NCBI GenBank assembly: GCA_964508025.1
Contig: CAZDSF010000009.1
Coordinates: 18,514 to 82,513, forward strand
Origin: JAAZNO01 sp964508025
GTDB lineage: Bacteria; Chloroflexota; Anaerolineae; B4-G1; SLSP01
Direction of reading: 5' to 3'
Length of the DNA: 64,000 nt
Part shown: positions 1 to 7,944 of the stretch, piece after piece
Position numbering within the stretch: the stretch's first letter is position 1
How the letters are laid out: every line of letters begins with the position of its first letter
Position numbers and translations under genes: made by a program
Notes under the pieces: generated by a model
Told to the model about the DNA's origin: nothing
What the model saw: the letters and a program-made list of their open reading frames with translations, nothing else
Databases searched by the model: none

Positions 1-1
1 T

Positions 2-694
2 TACGCCCCCGCCTACAAGCATCTGGGAGAACTCCATGCCCAAAAGATGGCCTGGGACGATGCGCTGCGCGCCTACCAGCGCGCGCTCCAATTGGAGCCA
101 GAAGATGCCGAGACGCACTACCACCTCGGCAGAATTTACCAGATGCTGGCCCGTTATCCAGACGCGGTGGAACATCTGGAGCAAGCCATCGCCTTGAATC
201 CGAAGGCGCTTGAGCCTTATGCCCCCCTGGGGATAACGTATGAAGCGCTAGAGCAGAACGATGAGGCGCTACAGGTTTATGAGCAAGCGCTCAGCATAGC
301 GCCGCACCGCATCGAAAACCATCTGCAAGTGGGACGGCTATGTCGCCGGCTGGGGCATCTCGATAAAGCCATCGCGCACTTCTTGCGCGGGGTAGAGCTC
401 CAGCCCGACGCTGCCGGAGCCTATCACGAATTGGGCCAGACGTATGAGCTGCAGGAGCGCTACAGCGAGGCGCTCACCGCTTACCTCGAAGCTTTGCGGT
501 TGGAGCCTTCGGTCGCCGATTACTACTACAGCGCAGGGCTTATCTACAAGCTCATGAAGCAATACACACAATCGGCAGCGATGCTCCGCGAGGCCATCAA
601 ATTGCGCCCGGACGATGCCAATGTCTACAAGCAATGGGCGGCGGTCAGCGCCGTGTCCATTCTCTGGCAGCGGCAACGCGGCGCGGAAGCGTGA
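2..694 (+). CDS. TPR-repeat protein (5' end outside window)
   Basis: The reading frame is open from the first bases of the window, so the N-terminus is missing; an internal ATG at 47 is not a convincing start because TPR sequence continues upstream of it. The visible 230 residues are almost entirely tandem 34-residue TPR units with the usual W/Y-L-G-Y-A-P spacing (for example 'HYHLGRIYQMLARYPDAVEH' and 'YHELGQTYELQERYSEALTA'). TPR arrays are protein-protein scaffolds; no catalytic domain is seen. It ends 9 bases before the C25-like peptidase, so the two are probably co-transcribed and the TPR array could be a partner or adaptor of the peptidase. That link is inference from spacing only. Confidence 0.85.
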   Translation, partial: YAPAYKHLGELHAQKMAWDDALRAYQRALQLEPEDAETHYHLGRIYQMLARYPDAVEHLEQAIALNPKALEPYAPLGITYEALEQNDEALQVYEQALSIAPHRIENHLQVGRLCRRLGHLDKAIAHFLRGVELQPDAAGAYHELGQTYELQERYSEALTAYLEALRLEPSVADYYYSAGLIYKLMKQYTQSAAMLREAIKLRPDDANVYKQWAAVSAVSILWQRQRGAEA

Positions 695-703
695 GAGACG
701 CAC

Positions 704-2401
704 ATGAAACACGTACCCTTTCCCGCAGCCCCAAGCGCACCGGCATCCGCCCAAGTCGCCGCCAAAGCACTAGAGGAAGCGCAATTCGAGATGGAAAACT
801 GGATCACCACATTGTTGGCAGAGGAGACACCGCCGCCGCCAACCCAGCCAGAGCGCACAGATACCGTCTATCTGATCGTTTCCAGCCGGCGCGCGCTGAC
901 CAGAAAATACGGCGCAGAAGGCTTCCGCCGTGTAGATGAGGCGCTCAACGCCTTACAGCAAGCCGTTGCCGCACATGTAAAACTCAACGCCCTTCTGGTT
1001 TATGTGGATGACGTCGCCTCGCTGACACCCTATAACCTGCAACCGGTAGACCCTGCTAATCCATGGCAGATTAAGGTGCTGATCGAACAAACAGCAACTT
1101 ATCTCAAGGGTCGGGAGCAGGATGTGCGCTATCTGCTCATCATTGGCGGCGATAGCATCATCCCATTTCACCGGCTTCCCAATCCTGTCAACGATCAGGA
1201 TGCCGATGTACCTTCCGACAATCCCTACGCCTCGCAAGACACCAACTACTTCATCCCAGAAAGGGCGGTGGGGCGGCTGCCCGATGGCGAGGGCGAACCC
1301 GTTTCGGTATTGTTAGACCTCATCCAGGAAGTCATTAACACCCACCGCAGGAGAACCACAGCCGCCAAAGGGCTTATCCACACGCTCTTACAAACGCTGC
1401 GTGCAAACGGGCGCAGAGAAGTCCTCAAAGTGGGCTGGGGCTATTCCGCCAGCATTTGGCGTAAGGCATCGCGGCATGTGCTGCAACACCTCGGCGATGC
1501 CCAACCGTTGCGCATCTCTCCGCCGCTCACCTATCAGGAATTCAAGCGCCACACATATACGCCTTTCAACTATTTCAACCTCCACGGCATCGAAGATGGC
1601 CCCAACTGGTACGGGCAACGCGACGCCCTCTTCCCGGCGGGATATGAGCTCTTTCCTGTGGCGCTCCGCCCCGAAGACCTCCAGATCGCCGATTATGCCG
1701 GCTCGGTCATCTTCACCGAAGCTTGTTATGGCGCCAATATCCTGGGCAAGAACACCGGCGCATCCCTAGCGCTGAAGTTTCTGGCTTCGCGGGCAAGAGC
1801 CGTGGTTGGCTCCACCAAGGTAGCCTATGGCTCTATCGCGCCGCCGCTGATTGGCGCCGATTTGTTAGGCAAGCATTTCTGGAAAGGCATCCTTGCGCAT
1901 CTGACAGTGGGTGAGGCGCTGAAATACGCCAAAGTCAATCTGGCGCGCGAAATGCAAGAACGGCAGGGATACCTCGATAGCGAAGATCAGAAAACGCTGA
2001 TCAGTTTTGTGCTCTATGGCGATCCCGCGTCGCCGGGCACTCCTGATGGCAACATCGAGCTGCTGAGCAAAGCCCTGTGTCCGCCGCTGATTTACCAACG
2101 GCAGACCAAGGATCAGAAAAGCCTGATCTCTGAACAACTGGTCGCCACGGTAAAAAGCCGCATCGAGGCGAGCCTACCGCACCTGGCGCAAGCGCGCGTC
2201 CACGCCGCGCCGCTCGTCCTGAGCCATGGCGAGCTGACAACAGCCCACGCCAAATCACACACCGCGCGAAGGTCAGGCGCCAAGTGGGCTTTCACGCTCG
2301 AAAAGGACATTTCCGTCAATGGCGACAGCGCCCATCATCAAGTGGTTAAAGTGACCGTTGACGAGAATGGTGCGATTCTCAAAGCAGCGATGTCCAGATA
2401 A
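704..2401 (+). CDS. cytosolic gingipain/caspase-like (C25, clan CD) peptidase
   Basis: A 565-aa protein with the clan CD pattern of peptidase family C25. A hydrophobic strand and 'LLIIGGDSIIPF' (about 144-155) are followed by 'DTNYFIPERAVGRLP' (179-193), the usual gingipain lead-in. The catalytic dyad is visible as His294-Gly in 'FNLHG' and Cys341 in 'FTEACYG'; 'YGDPAS' follows at about 438. No signal peptide or membrane segment is seen, so it is likely intracellular, unlike secreted gingipains. The last 75 residues (about 490-565) are a separate small domain that recurs as the stand-alone 81-aa protein at 4026-4271. It sits between a TPR gene and mraZ-ftsZ on one strand with short gaps. Substrate is unknown; a regulatory protease role tied to the neighbours is inference. 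Confidence 0.8.
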   Translation: MKHVPFPAAPSAPASAQVAAKALEEAQFEMENWITTLLAEETPPPPTQPERTDTVYLIVSSRRALTRKYGAEGFRRVDEALNALQQAVAAHVKLNALLVYVDDVASLTPYNLQPVDPANPWQIKVLIEQTATYLKGREQDVRYLLIIGGDSIIPFHRLPNPVNDQDADVPSDNPYASQDTNYFIPERAVGRLPDGEGEPVSVLLDLIQEVINTHRRRTTAAKGLIHTLLQTLRANGRREVLKVGWGYSASIWRKASRHVLQHLGDAQPLRISPPLTYQEFKRHTYTPFNYFNLHGIEDGPNWYGQRDALFPAGYELFPVALRPEDLQIADYAGSVIFTEACYGANILGKNTGASLALKFLASRARAVVGSTKVAYGSIAPPLIGADLLGKHFWKGILAHLTVGEALKYAKVNLAREMQERQGYLDSEDQKTLISFVLYGDPASPGTPDGNIELLSKALCPPLIYQRQTKDQKSLISEQLVATVKSRIEASLPHLAQARVHAAPLVLSHGELTTAHAKSHTARRSGAKWAFTLEKDISVNGDSAHHQVVKVTVDENGAILKAAMSR

Positions 2402-2418
2402 CAATGGGGTGATGCCGC

Positions 2419-2847
2419 ATGTTACTCGGCGAATTTCACTGCACCACCAACGCAAACGGCAGCCTCATGTTGCCGCCGGTGCTTCGCAGCGCATTAAGCG
2501 CGGGACTTACCATCACCCGCGGCATAGATCGTTGTCTGATCCTCTACCCTGCCGGCAGTTGGCAAGCGCTCACAACGGCGGTACAGGAACGTCTGCGCCT
2601 TACCCGAGCGGCAGACCGCGCCTTTGCCCGCTTGCTCTTTTCGGGCGCGGCAGTCTGCGTCCCCGATGAGAATGGCTGCATCCCCTTGCCCGAAAATCTG
2701 CGCCGCTATGCCGATATTCGCGCTGACGCCGTCATCGTAGGGGTGTACAGCCATCTCGAATTGTGGGATGCGCAGCGCTGGGCAACGCTCACGGCGCAGA
2801 TGGAAGCGGATGCCGCACTCATGCGCGAGGACTATCTACTGGTATAG
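2419..2847 (+). CDS. mraZ: divergent MraZ-like protein
   Basis: A 142-aa protein with the two-repeat MraZ layout: each half has a turn followed by 'LP..LR' (residues 10-24 and 83-95), and the C-terminal half ends with the family-typical 'ELWDAQRW' (114-121). MraZ is a nucleoid-associated regulator of the division and cell wall cluster. The conserved DxKGR turns that contact DNA are replaced here by 'NANGS' and 'DENGC', so DNA binding may be altered. It starts 17 bases after the peptidase stop and lies 97 bases before ftsZ. Finding mraZ next to ftsZ instead of rsmH/ftsL is unusual. The family call is fairly secure, the function less so. Confidence 0.7.
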   Translation: MLLGEFHCTTNANGSLMLPPVLRSALSAGLTITRGIDRCLILYPAGSWQALTTAVQERLRLTRAADRAFARLLFSGAAVCVPDENGCIPLPENLRRYADIRADAVIVGVYSHLELWDAQRWATLTAQMEADAALMREDYLLV

Positions 2848-2944
2848 TGTCCAGAAAACAACCGCCCTGGTCTCGAAAGCCAGCAAAACAGATGATTTTT
2901 CGTTCAGACCCGCACAATCGCGTTTCAGAAGGGAGTTATCCAAG

Positions 2945-4033
2945 ATGAAAACCGAAATGCTCGACAAAGCGCGTATCAAAGTGATTGGCGTTGGCGGCGC
3001 CGGCTGTAATGCCGTTGACCGCATGATCCAAATCGGAATTCCCGGCGTCACCTTCGTCGCAGCCAATACCGATACACAAGCACTCGTGCAATCAGAAGCG
3101 CCGTGCAAAATCTGTTTGGGACCGAATCTGACCCACGGACTTGGCGCCGGGGGCAACGCCGAGATCGGGCGCAGGGCGGCGCAAGAGAGCCAACGCCTGC
3201 TCGGTGAAGTGATGCAAGATACAGACATGGTCTTCATCACCGCGGGGATGGGCGGGGGAACGGGAACCGGCGCCGCACCGGTTATCGCGCGGCTGGCGCG
3301 TGAAGCCAATGCCCTGAGCATCGCCATCGTCACCCGACCCTTCGCCTTCGAAGGCCCCCGCCGCCAGGAGGCCGCGAAAGAAGGCATCGAACGGCTGCAA
3401 GAAGCGGTTGACGCCCTTATCATCGTCTCCAATGACCGGTTGCTGGAAGTGGTCAGCAAGCGCATTCCCCTGGGCATCGCCTTTCGCGTCGCCGATGAGG
3501 TGTTAAGGCAGGGCGTGCAAGGCGTCACCGAGCTGGTCACCCATCCAGGGCTGATCAATCTCGACTTTGCTGATGTGAAGTCAGTGGTCAGCAACGCCGG
3601 CAGGACCTTGATGTCCATTGGGCACGCTGAAGGCAAAGATAAGGCGCTCGAAGCGGCGCGCATCGCAGTAGAGAATCCGCTGATGGACATCGAGACGCTT
3701 CAGAACGCCGAGAACTTGCTGGTGAACTTCAGCGGCGGCGAAGATCTCACCCTGGCCGAGGTCAGCGAGGCCATGGATTACCTGGCCCAGACAGCCAAAC
3801 CAGAAGCGCAGATCTTTTTCGGCGCAGTCATTGATCCCCATATCAAAGGCAATGTGCAGATTACGCTCATTGCGACCGGCCTGGATGCGCAATCCAATCA
3901 CCCGCCGGCCCGCACGGCAACGCGGGGCGCGCGCCGGCACACGCTGGCAGAGTTGCTGGGGGATACTTATGTCATACCGGAATCGGCCTGTCCGCGCGTG
4001 ACCACACGCCAGGAGGCGCTGCACCTTGGCTGA
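2945..4033 (+). CDS. ftsZ: cell division protein FtsZ
   Basis: A 362-aa tubulin-like GTPase that polymerises into the division ring. Visible are the N-terminal 'GVGGAGCNAVDRM' (about 15-27), the tubulin signature GGGTGTG (about 103-109), 'RPFAFEGPRR', 'SNDRLLEV' and the T7 loop 'NLDFADVKSV'. The ATG at 2945 is chosen because it follows a GGGAG ribosome binding site and gives the family N-terminus; the open frame upstream overlaps mraZ. The C-terminal tail after about residue 315 is short and lacks an obvious conserved C-terminal peptide of the kind that binds FtsA or ZipA. The last 8 bases overlap the next small gene, which suggests translational coupling. Confidence 0.95.
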   Translation: MKTEMLDKARIKVIGVGGAGCNAVDRMIQIGIPGVTFVAANTDTQALVQSEAPCKICLGPNLTHGLGAGGNAEIGRRAAQESQRLLGEVMQDTDMVFITAGMGGGTGTGAAPVIARLAREANALSIAIVTRPFAFEGPRRQEAAKEGIERLQEAVDALIIVSNDRLLEVVSKRIPLGIAFRVADEVLRQGVQGVTELVTHPGLINLDFADVKSVVSNAGRTLMSIGHAEGKDKALEAARIAVENPLMDIETLQNAENLLVNFSGGEDLTLAEVSEAMDYLAQTAKPEAQIFFGAVIDPHIKGNVQITLIATGLDAQSNHPPARTATRGARRHTLAELLGDTYVIPESACPRVTTRQEALHLG

Positions 4034-4271
4034 GCTGGAACCTCGTCACATTGCCCAGGCCACACGGGCGGTAATTGCGCAATTTCCGGAGATGCGCGGC
4101 GTCGAGCCAACGCTTAGCGCGCAGAGCATACCGGGTTCGCCACCCCGGCAGCACTATATCCTCACCTTTGCGCAGCAGGTGAAAGTATCGGCCCACGAGA
4201 CGCTGCAACGACGGGTGCGCGTCACCATGAACCAGGATGGCGAGATCATCAAAATCACAGCATCCAGATAA
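4026..4271 (+). CDS. 81-aa protein homologous to the C-terminal domain of the C25-like peptidase
   Basis: A small protein read from a TTG at 4026 that overlaps the ftsZ stop by 8 bases. Its sequence aligns by eye with the last 75 residues of the peptidase at 704-2401. Both have a helical start with 'I...P' and a C-terminal hairpin 'V+VTv+.+G.I+K...SR' ('VKVTVDENGAILKAAMSR' in the peptidase, 'VRVTMNQDGEIIKITASR' here). The family is not recognised. A free copy of a protease domain in the same gene run could be a regulator, a substrate mimic or a shared binding module; this is inference. The TTG start depends on the overlap and the alignment. Confidence 0.65.
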   Translation: MAELEPRHIAQATRAVIAQFPEMRGVEPTLSAQSIPGSPPRQHYILTFAQQVKVSAHETLQRRVRVTMNQDGEIIKITASR

Positions 4272-4281
4272 TGCGGAGATT

Positions 4282-4309
4282 TTCATCCTTCCGCCTTCAT
4301 CATTCATCC
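4282..4309 (+). repeat. degenerate 7-bp tandem repeat in leader
   Basis: Four successive heptamers, ttcatcc, ttccgcc, ttcatca, ttcatcc, followed directly by the AGAGGAG ribosome binding site of the 1187-aa gene. It belongs to the leader heptamer set described in the findings. Confidence 0.7.
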
Positions 4310-4327
4310 TTTCAGAGGAGCACCCCC

Positions 4328-7300
4328 ATGACTTATCTTTCGACTCAAAATCCAGTAACCAGACCGGCGGCGACCCCTCCGTCTTTGGCCTCGAAATCCA
4401 AAACCTTCGTGATGCCAAACAAGTTGGGCATCCACGTATTGCGCGCCACGCCAGACCTCCTGGCATTCATCGCCGCCAAACCGGCGGTGATCAAATTCGC
4501 AGGCGATTGGGAACACGCGCAGAGCGCGCTGCCGGGTACACTGGTGATCGGGCAATTACCATCAACCGCGCAAGATGAGACGTGGCGACCCGGAGCACAG
4601 AATCCAGAGCAGGCTGCCAGAGACTTCGTCGCCGCACACCGGGAATTCTACCAAGCCCATGCCTACATCCCCTACTGGGAAGGCCCCCATCAAATCATAC
4701 CGCGCGACCACGGCGACTTGCATTGGTATGCCCGCTTCGAAATAGAGCGGATGAACTTACTACAAACATTGGGTTTCAAATGCGTCATTGGCAACTTCGC
4801 TGTGGGCGCGCCGGAACTGGCGCTGTGGCCGGCCTTCTTGCCCGCCATCGAAGCCGGCATCCGGCGCGAAGCCCTGCTCGGCTTGCACGAATACAGCTGG
4901 CCCTGGATGTGGTGGCTAACGGGCAAATATCAGATGTTGCCCGGAGACGATCAGGAAGACGAGGGCTGGAGCACCCTGCGCTATCGCCAAGTCTACCGGC
5001 AATACCTCCTGCCTCGAGGCCTGCAAATTCCCCTGGTCATCAGCGAATGCGGCATTGATCCAGAAGTCAAACCGCTGCTGCTCACTACCGCCGCCGGCGA
5101 CTGGAACGAACCGGGAGCATATTGGGCGGGGCCGGAGCATGAAGCAGACAACGCCGCCCCCTATTTCCGACAACTGGCATGGTACGAGGCTGAATTGGGG
5201 AAAGACCCCTACGTCATAGGCATGGCAATCTCCACGTGGGGCCACTTCAACGGACAGAACAAAGATTCCAATATTGCCGACTCTCCCATCGCCGAAAAAC
5301 TGCGCCAACGGGCCAAAGCCCATCCGGCGCGGCCCTTCGATTATCACAAACTCACCGGCGTACAGCCCCAGGCTGGTTATGTTCCGCCGCGCACGGCTTA
5401 CCGCCGCACCTACATTCTGTTACCGCAGATCCAAGACACCTTCGAGCGCCTGGAGTGGCGCATGGCAGCCGCCATCGGCTCCTCGGTGCAACTGCGCACC
5501 CTGGGCCATTCAGCAGACGACGCCGGCGTGGGGCCAGAGGCGCGTGAAATCATCGCCGTCAATCCCCAAGCCTGGGATGCCGAGCTTCAAGCCTGGTACG
5601 AACAGCACTATCCCGGCGCCGAGTATCAGGCCCTCCAGGCATCCACCCCTTGGGAAATGGCGCTCAAACTCATACCGCCGCTGGAGGATGATATTGCACT
5701 GGCGCAGATTGATCCACGCTGGGCGGATTACAATTTCGGCGAAATCCCCTACGACACAGAGACCATCGGACGCGCCGGCTGCTTCATCACCGGCCTGGCG
5801 ATGATATTACGCAAGCACTATCAACGCGACGTAACGCCGCCGGTGCTCGACAAAATCCTGGTTGCCGCGCGCGGCGCCTACGTTCAAGACAACATCCTGG
5901 TCTGGCCGGACACGATCCCACTGTTTCCCATTTTCGATCAGAGCATCAAAGATAACGTCCAACGCACCGCCGCGCAGCTCGAGGAGCTGCTGCGCAACGG
6001 CTGGGAAATCATCCTGCGCCGGGCGGATGGCGGGCACTTCGTCTATCTGGAGAAAGTACTAGGCGACACATTACAGATCATTGATACGTGGGATGGCAAA
6101 CGCAAGCGCCACACCGCCGACGCCTATCGCGGCATCCGCGCGGCGCGGTTGCGGAGAACGCCCCTGCCGGAACCCGAGCTCTCTGGGATGACGAACATCA
6201 GCAGCCTGACGCCGCGCGAACCTTACCGCCGCACCTATGTACTTCTGCCGCAGCTCCAGGACACCGTCGAGCAGCTGACCTGGCGCACCGCTGCCGCCAT
6301 CGGCTCCGCCGAGCAGCTGTGTACCCTGGGCCACTCCGCCGATGACGCCGGCGTAGGCCCGCTGGAACGTGAAATCATCGCCGTCAATCCGCGCGCGTGG
6401 GGCAGCGACCTCAAAGCCTGGTATGATCGGCACTATCCCGCCGCGGAGTACCGGGCTATCGAGACCGAAAGCCCCTGGGAGATGGCCGTCCAGATCATGC
6501 CGCCATTGGAAGATGACATTGCGCTCGCGCAGAAAGACCCGCGTTGGGGCCGCTACGACTTCGGCGCCGAGCCGGACCCTCACGGCGGCGCGGAGACCAT
6601 CGGGCGCTACGGGTGCTTCCTCACCGGCTTCGCCATCATCCTGCGCAAAATTTACGGGCGGGATGTCACCCCACCCTTGTTGGATAAAATCCTGGTGGCA
6701 TCAGGCGTGGGCTATGTGAACGATCACTTCATGGCGTGGGAAACCGCGATCCCCATTTTCCCGGCTTTCGATGGGCATCTCAAGGACAACCTCAGTCGCT
6801 CCGCCCGTGAACTAGAACGGTTGCTGGAAGACGGCTGGGAGATCATCCTGCGCCGGGCCGATGGCGCGCACTTCGTCTACCTGGAGCGCGTGGAAGGCGA
6901 CACGCTGCACATCATTGATACCTGGGACGGCCAACGCAAGCGCCACGCGGCCAGCGCCTATCGCGGCGTGCGCGCAGCGCACATCAAAGCGCGACCCAAG
7001 CGCCCTGCGCCGGCGAAAATCCTGGTGGGGCTGCACGATCTGCGCGGCGCGGAATGGATGGTCAGCCAAAAGCTACGGGGTTGCTGCCTGGTACATTCGG
7101 TGGTGCAGCGGAAGGCAGCGCCGCTGGATTTGCGGCATCTCCAGAATGCCGGCATCACCGTGATTGCGCGACTCAACTGGGGCTACGCCGATGGCACAGG
7201 CACGTTGCCGCGCGCCGAGCACCGGGACGCCTTTATCAACGCCGTCGCCGAGACAATCCTGAACACGCAAGGTGTGGATTACTTCCATGTGGGCAACGAG

Positions 7301-7891
7301 CCGAACAATCGCTCCGAGTGGCCCGGCTACCGCACCGGCAATGAGTTCCCACTCACGCCGCAGTATGTAACGCAAATCTATAATGCTATATGGGAAAAAG
7401 TGGGAGGACGGGCCAAACTCGGCCCGCCGCCCATTGATCCCTACTTTGGCCCCGGCTCCAACAACCGCGATTGGTGGACGTATATACTGGATAACATCAC
7501 CGACGCGGATGCACTCTTCCTCCATGCCAAGACGCAGACGAACAACCCGGCAGAAGTTTGGTCGCGGGTGCGCTTCACGGATCACCCGCTCACGTGGCAA
7601 TACCTGCACCTGCGGACAGTGGAAACCTCGTTAGCGCTGACGCCGGAGCGTTTCCGCGATTTGCCGGTCTTTGTGACGGAACTCAACCCGCAATGTGTGG
7701 ACACCATCGGGGGCAACATCGGTTGGCTGGCAGATAACGCCAGGTGGGTTCACGAAGCCCTGCGCTATTTTCGGCAAGAGCAACCGGTCAACGGGGTGGT
7801 GTTCTACCGCTACGAACGCGCAGGGGATCAAACGCCTTTCGGGTTGGAAGCCATGCCCACAGTGCTGGCAGCGATCAAGAAAGAAGCGTGA
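4328..7891 (+). CDS. 1187-aa protein: glycosidase-like barrel, two C39-like peptidase repeats, glycosidase-like barrel
   Basis: Start ATG at 4328 follows AGAGGAG with suitable spacing. Residues 30-340 look like a TIM-barrel glycosidase with candidate acidic residues Glu188 ('LHEYSW') and Glu240 ('VISECG'). Two tandem units of about 275 residues follow (about 355-625 and 630-900), each starting with 'YRRTY.LLPQ.QDT' and carrying a papain-like C39_2 pattern: a Cys in 'GC FITG/FLTG' (Cys485, Cys763), a His in 'HFVYLE' and an Asp in 'IIDTWDG'. The C-terminus (905-1187) resembles clan GH-A, with 'GNEPN' (Glu991, acid/base position) and 'VTELNP' (Glu1118, nucleophile position). No signal peptide is visible. 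It would fit a peptidoglycan- or glycoprotein-degrading machine, possibly released by an unknown route. The specific activity is not known. Confidence 0.7.
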   Translation: MTYLSTQNPVTRPAATPPSLASKSKTFVMPNKLGIHVLRATPDLLAFIAAKPAVIKFAGDWEHAQSALPGTLVIGQLPSTAQDETWRPGAQNPEQAARDFVAAHREFYQAHAYIPYWEGPHQIIPRDHGDLHWYARFEIERMNLLQTLGFKCVIGNFAVGAPELALWPAFLPAIEAGIRREALLGLHEYSWPWMWWLTGKYQMLPGDDQEDEGWSTLRYRQVYRQYLLPRGLQIPLVISECGIDPEVKPLLLTTAAGDWNEPGAYWAGPEHEADNAAPYFRQLAWYEAELGKDPYVIGMAISTWGHFNGQNKDSNIADSPIAEKLRQRAKAHPARPFDYHKLTGVQPQAGYVPPRTAYRRTYILLPQIQDTFERLEWRMAAAIGSSVQLRTLGHSADDAGVGPEAREIIAVNPQAWDAELQAWYEQHYPGAEYQALQASTPWEMALKLIPPLEDDIALAQIDPRWADYNFGEIPYDTETIGRAGCFITGLAMILRKHYQRDVTPPVLDKILVAARGAYVQDNILVWPDTIPLFPIFDQSIKDNVQRTAAQLEELLRNGWEIILRRADGGHFVYLEKVLGDTLQIIDTWDGKRKRHTADAYRGIRAARLRRTPLPEPELSGMTNISSLTPREPYRRTYVLLPQLQDTVEQLTWRTAAAIGSAEQLCTLGHSADDAGVGPLEREIIAVNPRAWGSDLKAWYDRHYPAAEYRAIETESPWEMAVQIMPPLEDDIALAQKDPRWGRYDFGAEPDPHGGAETIGRYGCFLTGFAIILRKIYGRDVTPPLLDKILVASGVGYVNDHFMAWETAIPIFPAFDGHLKDNLSRSARELERLLEDGWEIILRRADGAHFVYLERVEGDTLHIIDTWDGQRKRHAASAYRGVRAAHIKARPKRPAPAKILVGLHDLRGAEWMVSQKLRGCCLVHSVVQRKAAPLDLRHLQNAGITVIARLNWGYADGTGTLPRAEHRDAFINAVAETILNTQGVDYFHVGNEPNNRSEWPGYRTGNEFPLTPQYVTQIYNAIWEKVGGRAKLGPPPIDPYFGPGSNNRDWWTYILDNITDADALFLHAKTQTNNPAEVWSRVRFTDHPLTWQYLHLRTVETSLALTPERFRDLPVFVTELNPQCVDTIGGNIGWLADNARWVHEALRYFRQEQPVNGVVFYRYERAGDQTPFGLEAMPTVLAAIKKEA

Positions 7892-7901
7892 GGGCCAGGA
7901 G

Positions 7902-7934
7902 AAAAAACGCCGCGGAGGGCGCCCTCCGCGGCGT
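7902..7934 (-). terminator. intrinsic terminator of the suf operon
   Basis: A perfect 14-bp inverted repeat (7907-7920 with 7921-7934, GC-rich) is followed on the minus strand by a run of six Ts. It lies just past the sufD stop and between converging genes, so it may also stop transcription of the 1187-aa gene. Confidence 0.9.
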
Positions 7935-7944
7935 CAATAACCGG

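Noticed and set aside
2..2401. TPR gene plus caspase-like peptidase as a split Csx29 (TPR-CHAT) partner of the RAMP effector
   Set aside because: They lie about 37 kb from the effector on the other strand, in a run with ftsZ. The peptidase is C25-like in pattern, and nothing links it to the RAMP operon.
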